This document shows positions 9,200 through 18,472 of a DNA stretch of 64,000 bases, in pieces. The stretch comes from an uncultured Dokdonia sp. (lineage in GTDB: Bacteria > Bacteroidota > Bacteroidia > Flavobacteriales > Flavobacteriaceae). Both the position numbers and the translations under genes were made by a program. The stretch is taken from NCBI GenBank assembly GCA_947503305.1, contig CANNDF010000003.1, positions 124,001 through 188,000 on the forward strand. The letters are read 5' to 3'. Numbering within the stretch: position 1 is the stretch's first letter; each line of letters starts with the position of its first letter. The notes under the pieces are model-generated. The model did not search any database and was not told the DNA's origin. It saw nothing but the letters and a program-made list of their open reading frames with translations.

Positions 9200-9811
9200 A
9201 TGAATAAATGGACCCTATTATATACAATCATTTTATATTCAACAATAGTATTAAGTCAAGATTCCCCGCTCGTAAATATTGAGGAATATACTGGAAAATA
9301 TGCTTATGATGTCAAGTACGCTACTGAAGATAATTTTTTAAAGACCGCTGTTTATGATTGTGTACAATGCTTACTACTCCCTGAAGTCGCTCAAGCAATT
9401 TCAGAAGCAAATCATGATTTTTGTGAGCTAGGATATAAAATTCAATTTTATGACTGTTATCGTCCTTTATCTGTGCAAAAAAAAATGTGGGAAATATTCC
9501 CTAATCCATCTTATGTAGGAAATCCTTATAAAAGTGGTTCTATTCATAACAGAGGTGCAGCTATAGATATGACTATAGTAAAACTTGATGGCACGCCCTT
9601 AGATATGGGTAGTGCTTATGATCATTTTGGAAAAGAAGCGCATATGGATCATCCGCATACCGATACTATTGTTGCAAATCGCAAATTACTCTGGGATATT
9701 ATGAAAAAGAATGGATTCTCCCCTATTCGAACAGAATGGTGGCACTTCAATTACGATGCAAAAAACTATGGATTAAAAGTATTGGACATTGATTTTGACT
9801 GTCACAAGTAA
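9200..9811 (+). CDS. D-alanyl-D-alanine dipeptidase, VanX/DdpX type (M15D)
   Basis: A zinc dipeptidase that splits D-Ala-D-Ala. Residues 1-19 are a signal peptide (LLYTIILYSTIVLS-Q), so it works in the periplasm. The zinc ligands and catalytic residues are all visible: Arg88 (CYRPLS), His116 (SIHNRGAAIDM), Asp123, Glu179 and His182 (TEWWHFNY). No vanA/vanH or vanRS is adjacent, so the role is more likely use of wall-derived dipeptide, as for E. coli DdpX, than glycopeptide resistance. Cys54 and Cys57 in YDCVQC form a CxxC pair that could bind metal or form a disulfide. It converges on the metalloprotease gene seven bases downstream. Confidence 0.9.
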   Translation: MNKWTLLYTIILYSTIVLSQDSPLVNIEEYTGKYAYDVKYATEDNFLKTAVYDCVQCLLLPEVAQAISEANHDFCELGYKIQFYDCYRPLSVQKKMWEIFPNPSYVGNPYKSGSIHNRGAAIDMTIVKLDGTPLDMGSAYDHFGKEAHMDHPHTDTIVANRKLLWDIMKKNGFSPIRTEWWHFNYDAKNYGLKVLDIDFDCHK

Positions 9812-9818
9812 TGATCTT

Positions 9819-12320
9819 TTACTTTGGATCTAATAGTAATTCTATTCTCGCAATTGCGTCTTCATAATGATACTTTGTAACTGTATTTACAGAACTGTTC
9901 CTTGCACTTCGCAATGTATTGCGAAGTAGTTTAAGCTCTCCACGTACAATAGAACGAACATCTGATGTGTTGACGTTATATACCAAAGTTCCTTCAAAAC
10001 CTGAACGACCAGATCTGCGTTCTGGTCCATCATTAGTCATAAGATATGCCATTCTATCTAAATAAGAACGTTGCAAATTCCTTCTATAAATATCTACACT
10101 TTCACCTCTAGAGGTTTCTTTCCACAACCCTTTACGAATATCTTTAAACATAGTAATAGCACTATAATAATCTTCATGTACTGTTTCGGCATCTATTAGT
10201 CTTCCGATACGATCAAAACTCAATAGCCTATCCAAATAGCGAGATTGCACACGTCGAATACGTTCAAAATAACCAGCATGATCAATATTTTGTAGTAACT
10301 CTTTATTAACCAACCAAGACTGAGTTTCAAATAAATTATTATGTAACCACTGCATCGATTCTTTTTGAGAGTTTTTATTTACATGACTGTACACAAATCC
10401 CTCTTGATCAGGGTTTTTGATATTTTCAAAAACTCCTCCTATATTGGTTACCACATGTCCAATATACCTTCCATACGTACTGATTAACTCACCGTATAAT
10501 TCTTCAAGATCTTGGTAATTATTGGTTTGATCTGAGGTCCATTTTGGTAAGTTTTGCGCTACATATTTTAAGTTTTTGATTCCGTATGTACTAGCCTTTA
10601 TTGGGTCATCTCCTATACATTCTGTTTGAGACTGAGGATCAAACCTACTAGATTGTCTTCCAAATTTATATACAGGATCATTTGCTTTTTCTAGAATCCA
10701 GCGATTTAATGTTTCTTTTTCTGCCTCTGGTGATGTCACATTGGGTAACCATCGATATCCCCAATTTGTAGCATAATGATCATAAGGCCCCATCTGGCGT
10801 ATAAATCGTATGTTTTGATCTCCGGGTTGTGCTATATAATTATAACGTGCATAATCCATAAGGCTAGCTGCAATACCATTTTTTTGAGTGAATGCTCCAT
10901 CACGATAGGACTCTACTGGATATGCATAGCTAGATGCCATATTATGTGGAAAACCTAATGCATGTCCTACTTCATGGGCAATTACCATACGCATCATTTC
11001 TCCTATTTCTTCTGGAGGTGTCTGTAATGTTCTTGCGCTTGGATTTGCTGCTCCTGTTTCTAACAAATATCGGTTTCTATAACTACGGAGGTGATTGTGA
11101 TACCATATAATATCACTTTCTATAATTTCTCCACTACGAGGGTCTGCAACACTAGGGCCTATTGCATTTCTTGTCGTACTTGCCACATAGCGTACCACAG
11201 AATACCTAATATCTTCGGGACTGAATTCAGGGTCTTCCTTTGGAGAAGGAGCCTCTTTTGCTATGATAGCATTTTTAAATCCTGCTGTTTCAAATGGTTT
11301 TTGCCAGTCTTCTATACCTTGTTTAATATATTTTTTAAGGTTTTCTGGAGTACCAGGGTCTAAATAATATACTATAGGTTTTACAGGATCTACGAGTTCT
11401 CCTCTAGCATATGCTTCTGGATCTTTAGGTTCTAATCGCCAGCGACTAATATATGTCCTTTGATCTGCTTTAAGTTCTTCACTTCCATAATCATATTGAC
11501 TTACAGTAAAAAAACCAACTCTTGGATCAAATACCCTGGGTTGCATGGGTTTTTCTGGTAAAAGAATCATTGATTGATTCATTTGTAAACTTATAGATCC
11601 CAAATCTTTATCCCCAGGAGGTTCGGAAGCTTCGTAGGTGAAATCTTGTTTTACTTCTATGTTTTTTGGAAAACTTTTAATCCCATATATAAAACTACGC
11701 TCGTTATCAAGTTTTTTTACTTTGTATTGCTTACGTAATCTGGAAGATAATCCACTGATGGCTTTTACATCTGACCCAAAAAGCTTAGAAACATTAATTA
11801 CTGCTGCTGTAGAATCCTTATTAAATGCCTTTATATCAAAAGCAAATAATGTAGGCTCATAATTATTTACACGTACTGAATTACTAATCGCCTTTGTACT
11901 ATCTGCAACACTAGTATAGGATTTTATTTTTAGTAAAATTTTATCATGAATACGAACCCAATGGACAACAGACTCATTGGTTTTTGTACCTGCATTAAAA
12001 TAACCACCTCCAAATCCTGATGGAATTTGAGCAATACGACTTACCCATAACATATCTTTCTTAAGATGATCAAAAGGAATTTCGTAAAAGAACTCTTTCT
12101 TTATTTTATGAACTTGAAATAGTCCACTATCGGTTACTGCTTCCTTTGTAATGACATCCGAATATTTTTTGATCCCATTTTTCTCTTTCTTTTCTTTTTC
12201 TTTTACAGGAGTTGTAACCTCTTTTGCATTTGCTTTTTTCTTTTTATTACGACGTTGTGCATATGTATTATCTATAGAAAATAGCGAAATAAAAATGCAT
12301 AAAATGTAAATTCTTTTCAT
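9819..12320 (-). CDS. Secreted zinc-dependent metalloprotease (DUF5117/DUF5118-like)
   Basis: An 833-residue exported protein. A signal peptide (IYILCIFISLFSIDNTYA-Q) is followed by a very basic segment (RRNKKKKANAK) and a Lys/Glu-rich linker. The N-terminal half looks like the DUF5118/DUF5117 domains of this Bacteroidota family. The catalytic site is HEVGHALGFPHNM (about residues 446-458), the extended HExxHxxGxxH zinc motif of metzincins, with the conserved SLMDYARYNYIAQPGD downstream as Met-turn. The last third is helical. Family members are large secreted proteases of unknown substrate. A 106-base gap separates it from the lipoprotein array upstream. Confidence 0.88.
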   Translation of the reverse strand: MKRIYILCIFISLFSIDNTYAQRRNKKKKANAKEVTTPVKEKEKKEKNGIKKYSDVITKEAVTDSGLFQVHKIKKEFFYEIPFDHLKKDMLWVSRIAQIPSGFGGGYFNAGTKTNESVVHWVRIHDKILLKIKSYTSVADSTKAISNSVRVNNYEPTLFAFDIKAFNKDSTAAVINVSKLFGSDVKAISGLSSRLRKQYKVKKLDNERSFIYGIKSFPKNIEVKQDFTYEASEPPGDKDLGSISLQMNQSMILLPEKPMQPRVFDPRVGFFTVSQYDYGSEELKADQRTYISRWRLEPKDPEAYARGELVDPVKPIVYYLDPGTPENLKKYIKQGIEDWQKPFETAGFKNAIIAKEAPSPKEDPEFSPEDIRYSVVRYVASTTRNAIGPSVADPRSGEIIESDIIWYHNHLRSYRNRYLLETGAANPSARTLQTPPEEIGEMMRMVIAHEVGHALGFPHNMASSYAYPVESYRDGAFTQKNGIAASLMDYARYNYIAQPGDQNIRFIRQMGPYDHYATNWGYRWLPNVTSPEAEKETLNRWILEKANDPVYKFGRQSSRFDPQSQTECIGDDPIKASTYGIKNLKYVAQNLPKWTSDQTNNYQDLEELYGELISTYGRYIGHVVTNIGGVFENIKNPDQEGFVYSHVNKNSQKESMQWLHNNLFETQSWLVNKELLQNIDHAGYFERIRRVQSRYLDRLLSFDRIGRLIDAETVHEDYYSAITMFKDIRKGLWKETSRGESVDIYRRNLQRSYLDRMAYLMTNDGPERRSGRSGFEGTLVYNVNTSDVRSIVRGELKLLRNTLRSARNSSVNTVTKYHYEDAIARIELLLDPK

Positions 12321-12408
12321 AAAACGATGTTATTGAGCATTCGAAATTAAGAATAACGTAATTCTCAATACATGATTTTATATAAAATTAACATAATTTA
12401 CAGGGTAT

Positions 12409-12424
12409 GTTTTCGCGAAAGCGT
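12409..12424. repeat. Iterated palindrome (one mismatch) abutting a stop codon
   Basis: GTTTTCGCGAAAGC lies directly after the stop codon of the last lipoprotein gene of the array. There is no long T-tract on the minus strand after it, so it is not a classical terminator. Confidence 0.7.
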
Positions 12425-12425
12425 A

Positions 12426-13343
12426 CTATTGTTTAGAAAACCTGTAGGTTACAGTTATAGGGTCTGATAATAAATCTCCTCCTACCCATCCATCATAACC
12501 TATAACAAAGTCTGCTTCAAAAACCGAGTCGTCTTGAAGATTTACAACTCCAAAGCTATTCTCCTTAGGGCCCCAAAAAACAATACCTCCACCAAAACGG
12601 CACGACCCCCCTCTGTCTTGATAAATATCTGGTAATACAAAACTCCCCCCTACTGTAAAGTCTAAAAACTCAGAACGTCTTTGATTAGGGTAAGCTCCAT
12701 TACTAATAGTAATAATACCAGACTCTGGGACTGCGTCAATATTTGATGCGGCAATGACTTCATAATTATATGTCCCTGTAAATAATGCATCTTGAATAGG
12801 ATTAATTACGTTTACTTGATAATAAAAAGGGGAGTTTTCACAAAAACTTGCTATAATACTAGGGCTTCTATTTGCGTACCCTATAATTCGTCCATCTTTT
12901 AAATGCATATCTGGACGAATATAAAACTGGTCGCCTGGAGCAACATCATCTATACTAAGCCCAAGTGCATCTATAGCCTCTTGAAAGCTATAATTCAATA
13001 ATGTACGAGGCCTCCCATATTCACCAATATAAAATTCTGATCTAGGTATATCTCTTAAAACTACCTCATCCCTATTAGTCAATCCATCAGTAGTATTACT
13101 CTTAAAACTAATGTATATTCTTATAAAATTAAAAAACTCGCCTCTTTCTTGATCGTTTGCTCGTACTTCTACAGAAAATTCACTTTGCAAGTCATTTATT
13201 ATAAAATTGTTATTTCCTATTTCTGTATTTATAAGCAAAGCTCCTTTAGGAGCGTTTAAAAAAATATCTATAGGTTTATCATCTGAACTACAACTTACTA
13301 GTGTGAATAGCATAATCAATAAAGAAGCTATTATATTTCTCAT
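12426..13343 (-). CDS. Tandem-array lipoprotein, copy 1 (last in transcription order)
   Basis: A 305-residue lipoprotein with lipobox Cys18 followed by SSDDKPID. It belongs to the family of eight paralogues in this block and has the shared landmarks: NAPKGALLIN near the N terminus, LKDGRIIGY in the middle, VNPIQDALFTGTYNYEV at about two thirds, LQDDSVFEADFVIGYDGW, and the C-terminal YRFSKQ. It is closest in type to copies 4 and 5 (DGW/EGW ending, IYQ motif) but is the most divergent of the three. It is separated from copy 2 by 259 bases that contain a gene remnant. Function is unknown. The fold looks all-beta and the acidic tail after Cys suggests surface exposure. Confidence 0.8.
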   Translation of the reverse strand: MRNIIASLLIMLFTLVSCSSDDKPIDIFLNAPKGALLINTEIGNNNFIINDLQSEFSVEVRANDQERGEFFNFIRIYISFKSNTTDGLTNRDEVVLRDIPRSEFYIGEYGRPRTLLNYSFQEAIDALGLSIDDVAPGDQFYIRPDMHLKDGRIIGYANRSPSIIASFCENSPFYYQVNVINPIQDALFTGTYNYEVIAASNIDAVPESGIITISNGAYPNQRRSEFLDFTVGGSFVLPDIYQDRGGSCRFGGGIVFWGPKENSFGVVNLQDDSVFEADFVIGYDGWVGGDLLSDPITVTYRFSKQ

Positions 13344-13440
13344 GCTGTATTTAATTTAGTTTATACTAATATTATCTGTAAATAAATAAAAGGTTGCGTC
13401 ACAAACTTTAAAAGATATTGAGTTAAAAAAATATCAATTG

Positions 13441-13557
13441 TTATTGTTTAGAGAATTGGTGTCTAGAAGAAGCTGTGCCATACCTACATTCAACATCAAA
13501 TTCTAAAAAATCTTCAACAAACCATAATTCAAATACGGCATCATCATATGAAGATAT
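13441..13557 (-). pseudogene. 3' remnant of a ninth array lipoprotein
   Basis: On the minus strand, 13557 down to the TAA at 13441 encodes a short stretch that begins around ISSYDDAVFELWFVED and ends SSRHQFSKQ. It matches the C-terminal end of copies 6 and 8 (DDTVFELWFVEG, then FDGxCGF, APSR, SKQ) almost residue for residue. A run of 20 bases is identical to copy 6. No start codon or N-terminal part remains, and the frame has a TAG at 13591-13593. It is a truncated copy left by deletion within the array. Confidence 0.8.
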
Positions 13558-13602
13558 GATCACAGAAAATATAGTATTAAAAGGATTTTCCTATGTGTCT
13601 TT

Positions 13603-14571
13603 TTACTGTTTTGACAGCCGTATTTTTGCAGGAAAGTTTTCAATATCACAGAATGCATTAAATCCTTCAAAGCCTTCCAAATAATGAAGTTCAAAAACAG
13701 TGTCATCATTTGAATTTGCTATACCAGGAGGACTATCTGGTCCAATAAGAACACGGTCAGATCGATCCATAGTACATCCCAAAAGGGTTTTTTGATATCT
13801 GGTAACTACAGCGATATCACAAACAATACTAAACTCAACTTCAACAGGTATTATGCCACTAGAGGTTTGAAATTGAATTTCAAAAACTCTCACATTATTA
13901 GAATGACCAACAGATATATCTACCAAACCTTCTTCACCATAAGTAGGCCCAAAAAATCCATCTTCTATACTTGTATACAAATAGGTTCCTATATATGCAT
14001 CATTGGATATAGGTTCTACGATATTAATTAAATATGAAAATGGTGATTTAAAGAACCCCGTTGTATTTACAATGGTTCCTGCTGAGTTACTTAGATTAAA
14101 GCTCAAACCGTCAATTAAATGAAGTGTGAGATCTAATCTAAATTGATCTGTACAATTGGTTTGACTTATTGTTAGACCTGTGGCATCTAATAATTCTTGA
14201 AATGAGTATTCTAAAGCCCCCACTGGCAATCCATTTTCTCCTGTTACAAAAGCAGATGGTTCAATACTTTCTACTAAAATAGGTGTCGTAGAAATATCAT
14301 TACCCTCTACTGTATTATCAATAAAAGACACAAAAACATCTACCCTTTCAAATACACCTCCATTTTGAATATCTTGTTCTTCTATATTTATACTAAACAA
14401 ACTTTCTGGATTACCTACTTCAAACTCTCCATTGTTAAAACCAAGTGTGCGTAAAACGGCACCACGTTCTACTTGTTCCAGTACAGTTTCAATTGCTTTC
14501 TCTTCTCCAGCGTCATCACAAGAATATATACTTGCTAAAAAACTTAGTATTAAAATTATTTTTCTATTCAT
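13603..14571 (-). CDS. Tandem-array lipoprotein, copy 2
   Basis: A 322-residue lipoprotein, with lipobox Cys18 followed by DDAGEEKAIETVLEQVERGAVLRT. The ATG at 14571 is chosen because it gives the lipoprotein signal; the frame is open to 14643, which would run into copy 3. It shares with copy 3 the motifs NSAGTIVN, GHSNNVR, VEFSIVCD, RYQK, GPDxPPGIANS and FPAKIRLSKQ, and the two are the closest pair in the array by eye. The start lies only four bases after the copy 3 stop. Function is unknown. Confidence 0.82.
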   Translation of the reverse strand: MNRKIILILSFLASIYSCDDAGEEKAIETVLEQVERGAVLRTLGFNNGEFEVGNPESLFSINIEEQDIQNGGVFERVDVFVSFIDNTVEGNDISTTPILVESIEPSAFVTGENGLPVGALEYSFQELLDATGLTISQTNCTDQFRLDLTLHLIDGLSFNLSNSAGTIVNTTGFFKSPFSYLINIVEPISNDAYIGTYLYTSIEDGFFGPTYGEEGLVDISVGHSNNVRVFEIQFQTSSGIIPVEVEFSIVCDIAVVTRYQKTLLGCTMDRSDRVLIGPDSPPGIANSNDDTVFELHYLEGFEGFNAFCDIENFPAKIRLSKQ

Positions 14572-14575
14572 ACTT

Positions 14576-15544
14576 TTATTGTTTTGACAAACGGATTTTA
14601 GCAGGGAAATCTGTAAAATCACATCCCGTATTATATCCTTCAAAACCTTCTAGAAAATAAAGTTCAAAAACAGTATCATCTTCTGAGTTTGCAATACCTG
14701 GAGGATTATCTGGTCCTAGTAAAATTCTATCTGAAATATCATGTGAATTGCAACTAGGGGCTTCTATCTTCTGATATCGTGTCATAATAGCAACATCACA
14801 AACGATACTAAACTCAACACTAAAGGTACCTGCATTTTCTTCTATAAATCTAAAAATGCGAACATTATTGGAATGCCCATTAAATACTTCAACCATCCTT
14901 ATAGGTGAAGTAAATGAGTTTTCAAAAAACCCGTCTTCAATTTGCTCCATTTGGTATACTCCTATAAAGCTATCTGTAGGAATAGGTTCTACTATATTAA
15001 TAAGGTATGTAAATGGAGAATTAAAAGAACCACTATTATTTACAATAGTACCTGCAGAATTTCTTGTGTTGAATGTACGGCCATCTGTAAGGTTAAGGTC
15101 TATATCAATTCTAAATTGATCCTTACAGGCTACAGAAGACACATCTATAGCCGTAGCTTCTAATAACTCTACAAATGTATAATCAATAGAGATTACAGGT
15201 AATCCGTTTGCTCCTGTTTGAAAATTCTCAGGTAAATATGTCTTAAATAAAAACCTGTTTACGGAACTATTATTACCATCTATAGTATTATCTATAAAAC
15301 TTAAGAATACATCCATAGAACTCATAAGAGCTCCATCCTCAATATCAGATTCTTCTAGGTCAATATTAAAAACTGATTGAGGATTTGTTATATCAAATTC
15401 GCCATTATTAATACTGGTCGTTCTTAGTACTGCTCCACGTTCAACAACCTCAAGTACTGTTTCTATTGGATTCTCATCTTCTGCATCATCACAAGAATAT
15501 AATATTATAAAAACAGGTATTAGTAAACATATTTTTCTAATCAT
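14576..15544 (-). CDS. Tandem-array lipoprotein, copy 3
   Basis: A 322-residue lipoprotein, lipobox Cys18 (ILYSC) followed by DDAEDENPIETVLEVVERGAVLRT. It contains LTDGRTFNTRNSAGTIVN, SPFTYLINIVEPIPTDSFIGVY, GHSNNVRIF and SEDDTVFELYFLEGFEGY, and ends FPAKIRLSKQ. Paired cysteines (CKDQF, SIVCD, APSCNS, GCDFTD) recur at like positions in copies 2, 6, 7 and 8, consistent with disulfides outside the cytoplasm. It is 11 bases downstream of copy 4. Confidence 0.82.
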   Translation of the reverse strand: MIRKICLLIPVFIILYSCDDAEDENPIETVLEVVERGAVLRTTSINNGEFDITNPQSVFNIDLEESDIEDGALMSSMDVFLSFIDNTIDGNNSSVNRFLFKTYLPENFQTGANGLPVISIDYTFVELLEATAIDVSSVACKDQFRIDIDLNLTDGRTFNTRNSAGTIVNNSGSFNSPFTYLINIVEPIPTDSFIGVYQMEQIEDGFFENSFTSPIRMVEVFNGHSNNVRIFRFIEENAGTFSVEFSIVCDVAIMTRYQKIEAPSCNSHDISDRILLGPDNPPGIANSEDDTVFELYFLEGFEGYNTGCDFTDFPAKIRLSKQ

Positions 15545-15555
15545 AGTATTAGTAT

Positions 15556-16500
15556 TTATTGTTTTGAAAAACGAATTTTATAACGTGTAGGTGCATCAAA
15601 ATCACCAGTTCCTCCCCAACCTTCATATCCTACTACAAGATCTAGGTCAAAGGCAGTATCATCAATATCATTTACTTGTCCAAAGTTTTGTTCATCGGGC
15701 CCTGTAAGAATATGCAATGCTGATTCTCTACAAAAAAGATTAAACGATTGATATATTTTTGGGTGTACATTAGTACCAGCTACTGTAAATTCTAGCCCTT
15801 CAGCAACGATACCTGTCAAACGTACATTAGGTGTATTTCCTACTCTTATAAAGACGACTCCCTGTTCTGCTATCCCAAAATTTGGGTTAGAGTCGCTAGA
15901 TATAATTTCATAATTATATGATCCTGTAAACAAATCATCTGCGATAGGTTCTATCACATTTACGACATATCTATAGGGAGACTTAAAAAAACAAAAATCT
16001 GTTAGTATAGAAGCACTTCCATTTTCAGTACTAAAGGTACGACCATCAGTGAGCGTAAGTTCCATTCGTAAATCAAATTGATCTCCCGGTAAAATAGAAT
16101 TTTGATTAAGATTTAAAGCATCGATAGCTTCTTGGTAGCTTACTTGTATAATTCCTCTAGGCAATGCATCAGGGCCAATTTGAAAATCTGTACTAGGTAC
16201 GTCCCTCAATACTTGTTCTGAAACACTATTAATTCCATTCTCAGGAGTTCTGTCTGCATATGCTATATGTAAACGTACAAAATCAAAAATACCACCTTCT
16301 TCTATATCCTGTTCTTCCAGTTCTACAGCAAATACACTCTGGAAGTTATTATGTTCAAAATTTGGACTTATTCTATCTATATTCCTTAATACAGCTCCAC
16401 GCTCTACTTGTTCTAAAACAATATCTATTGCTTTTTCATCATCACTACAACTCAGAGATAATATGACTATAAATAATGCAATGATTTTTTTTAAATTCAT
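15556..16500 (-). CDS. Tandem-array lipoprotein, copy 4
   Basis: A 314-residue lipoprotein, lipobox Cys18 followed by SDDEKAIDIVLEQVERGAVLRN. It belongs to the second sequence type of the array with copies 1 and 5: NFEHNNFQSVF, RDVPSTDFQIG, YQEAIDALNL, LPGDQFDL, a GNTPNVR-GLEFTVAGTNV stretch, KIYQSFNLFCRE, GPDEQNFGQV and VGYEGW. It ends KIRFSKQ. It is strikingly similar to copy 5, which points to a recent duplication or gene conversion. It sits 19 bases after copy 5. Confidence 0.82.
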   Translation of the reverse strand: MNLKKIIALFIVILSLSCSDDEKAIDIVLEQVERGAVLRNIDRISPNFEHNNFQSVFAVELEEQDIEEGGIFDFVRLHIAYADRTPENGINSVSEQVLRDVPSTDFQIGPDALPRGIIQVSYQEAIDALNLNQNSILPGDQFDLRMELTLTDGRTFSTENGSASILTDFCFFKSPYRYVVNVIEPIADDLFTGSYNYEIISSDSNPNFGIAEQGVVFIRVGNTPNVRLTGIVAEGLEFTVAGTNVHPKIYQSFNLFCRESALHILTGPDEQNFGQVNDIDDTAFDLDLVVGYEGWGGTGDFDAPTRYKIRFSKQ

Positions 16501-16519
16501 AAGGCTGGTATTTATACTA

Positions 16520-17458
16520 TTATTGTTTTGAAAATCGAAATTTATAGGGTATTGGGGTTCCTAAATCTTCTGCACCAATTAATCCTTCATATCCAAAGAT
16601 GATATCTAAATCAAACACGCTATCATCTGTAATATCAACTTGCCCAAAATTTTCTTCATCTGGCCCTGTAATTAATCGAAAAAATGTCATTCTACATAAT
16701 AAACCAAAAGACTGGTAGATTTTTGGATATACATTAGATCCCGCAATTGTAAATTCCAATCCTTCCCCTATAATCCCTGTTCTTCTGACATTAGAGGTAT
16801 TTCCTGTCGTAATTGTTACAATACCTTCGAATGGAAGCTCAAATCTTGGATCTTCTTCACCCTCAATAATTTCATAGCGATATACCCCTGTAAATAATGC
16901 ATCATCTATGGGGTCTATTACATTAATTACATAACGATACGGTGATTTAAAAGAACACGCATCTGTAAAAATACGAGAACTTCCATCTTCATTACTAAAT
17001 GTTCGACCATCAGTAAGATGTATTTCTACACCCAACATGAATTGATCTCCTATAGATATTGTAGTTGCATCTAAGTTTAAAAGATCTATAGCATCTTGAT
17101 ATACAATATTGATACTATCTCTTGGAAATCCATTAGGGCCTATTTCAAAATCAGAAGCAGGAATATCTCTTAAAATTAATTCTTGAGTAGTACTTAATCC
17201 ATTTTCTGGAGATCTATCTACATATTGAACAAACAAACGTAAAAAATCAAAAAGAAGACCTTCTTCTTCATCTTGTTCTTCTACAACAATAGAGAATGTA
17301 CTTTGAAAATTAGTATGTTCAAAATCAGGATTGATTCTATCAATAGTTCTTAAAATAGCGCCAAATTCAGTTTGCTCAACGACAACATCTATAGTCATCT
17401 CATCACTATCACATGATCCCAAAATAAATACTAAAATCAAAAAGCAAAACTTTCTCAT
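16520..17458 (-). CDS. Tandem-array lipoprotein, copy 5
   Basis: A 312-residue lipoprotein, lipobox Cys16 (ILGSC) followed by DSDEMTIDVVVEQTEFGAILRT. It is nearly collinear with copy 4 (NPDFEHTNFQSTF, GNTSNVRRTGIIGEGLEFTIAGSNV, KIYQSFGLLCR, GPDEENFGQV) and ends KFRFSKQ. Its start is 14 bases after the stop of copy 6. Like the others it has no catalytic motif I recognise. Confidence 0.82.
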   Translation of the reverse strand: MRKFCFLILVFILGSCDSDEMTIDVVVEQTEFGAILRTIDRINPDFEHTNFQSTFSIVVEEQDEEEGLLFDFLRLFVQYVDRSPENGLSTTQELILRDIPASDFEIGPNGFPRDSINIVYQDAIDLLNLDATTISIGDQFMLGVEIHLTDGRTFSNEDGSSRIFTDACSFKSPYRYVINVIDPIDDALFTGVYRYEIIEGEEDPRFELPFEGIVTITTGNTSNVRRTGIIGEGLEFTIAGSNVYPKIYQSFGLLCRMTFFRLITGPDEENFGQVDITDDSVFDLDIIFGYEGLIGAEDLGTPIPYKFRFSKQ

Positions 17459-17472
17459 AGCTATCTATACTA

Positions 17473-18459
17473 TTATTGTTTTGAAAATCTGTATCGTGAT
17501 GGAGCCGTAACAAATCCGCATTCGCCATCAAAGCCTAAAAACCCTTCTACAAACCATAATTCAAATACAGTATCGTCAGTAGGGCTAGCACCACCATTTT
17601 GAATATCTGGACCTAATAACAAAGGAGCGGCATCGCGTCTACAATACCCTTCTGGTGAAGACAATTGATTCTTACCCATTACTGCTTCATTTCCAACAAT
17701 AGAAAATTCCCATCGCCTCGGAAGTTCCAATCCTCTATGATGAAGATTATGAAATGCTCTAAACTCTCTTGTATTGGGAGAATGACCATTTATAATCTCA
17801 ATAAGCATCGTTTCTGGAACCTGGCCTAGTTCATCTACAAACGTTTCTCCGTTGGGACCTTCAAGTATTGATTCCATACGATATATTCCTGTAAACAAAT
17901 CTGGACTTATAGGATCAACAACATTTATTGTATAACAAAAAGGCGAACTAAAAAATGTATTAAATGCTATAATAATAGAACTTGCATTTGAAGCATCAAA
18001 AGACCTTCCATCTGTTAACTTTAAGTTTAGACTTACTATAAATTGATCCTTTACATTAATAGTTTCTATAGTTCTCTCTGTTGTCAGTAATAACTCTTCA
18101 AAACTATAGTTTAGAGAATTTCTAGGAAGCCCGTCAGGGCCTGTAGTCCACTCTGCCGCTGGAATAGTTTGTATGAGCACATTAGATGTCGATAGATCTC
18201 CATCTTCCATAGTATTATCTTTAAATCTAACAAACACTTCTACTTCTTCTAGTAAACCGCCATCTTCATTGTCTTGTTCTTCTATTTCAATATCAAAAGT
18301 GCTTTGCGTATTATTTATATCAAACTCACTATTATTAATGGTAACTGTACGGATCACAGCACCTCGCTCAACTTCTTCAAGAACAACTTCTATTGGTTTT
18401 TCATCATCAGAACAGGAAAATATAAATAGACTGACGATTAATAATAAAGTATTTTTCAT
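17473..18459 (-). CDS. Tandem-array lipoprotein, copy 6
   Basis: A 328-residue lipoprotein, lipobox Cys16 (FIFSC) followed by SDDEKPIEVVLEEVERGAVIRT. It shares with copy 8 the GHSPN-VRE/TRE motif, an RR-rich strand, LLGPD, DDTVFELWFVEGFLGFDGECGF and APSRYRFSKQ. Its 3' end is the closest relative of the ninth-copy remnant. It is 13 bases after copy 7. Function is unknown. Confidence 0.82.
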   Translation of the reverse strand: MKNTLLLIVSLFIFSCSDDEKPIEVVLEEVERGAVIRTVTINNSEFDINNTQSTFDIEIEEQDNEDGGLLEEVEVFVRFKDNTMEDGDLSTSNVLIQTIPAAEWTTGPDGLPRNSLNYSFEELLLTTERTIETINVKDQFIVSLNLKLTDGRSFDASNASSIIIAFNTFFSSPFCYTINVVDPISPDLFTGIYRMESILEGPNGETFVDELGQVPETMLIEIINGHSPNTREFRAFHNLHHRGLELPRRWEFSIVGNEAVMGKNQLSSPEGYCRRDAAPLLLGPDIQNGGASPTDDTVFELWFVEGFLGFDGECGFVTAPSRYRFSKQ

Positions 18460-18472
18460 AGGACTCTTTTTT

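Noticed and set aside
12322-12425. Inverted repeat TATTGAG/CTCAATA as a terminator for the lipoprotein array
   Set aside because: There is no T-run in the right direction and the loop is long; at best it is a leader structure of the metalloprotease gene.
13344-13602. Plus-strand frame at 13475-13684 as a gene
   Set aside because: It is antisense to the lipoprotein remnant and the end of copy 2; the minus-strand reading explains the sequence.
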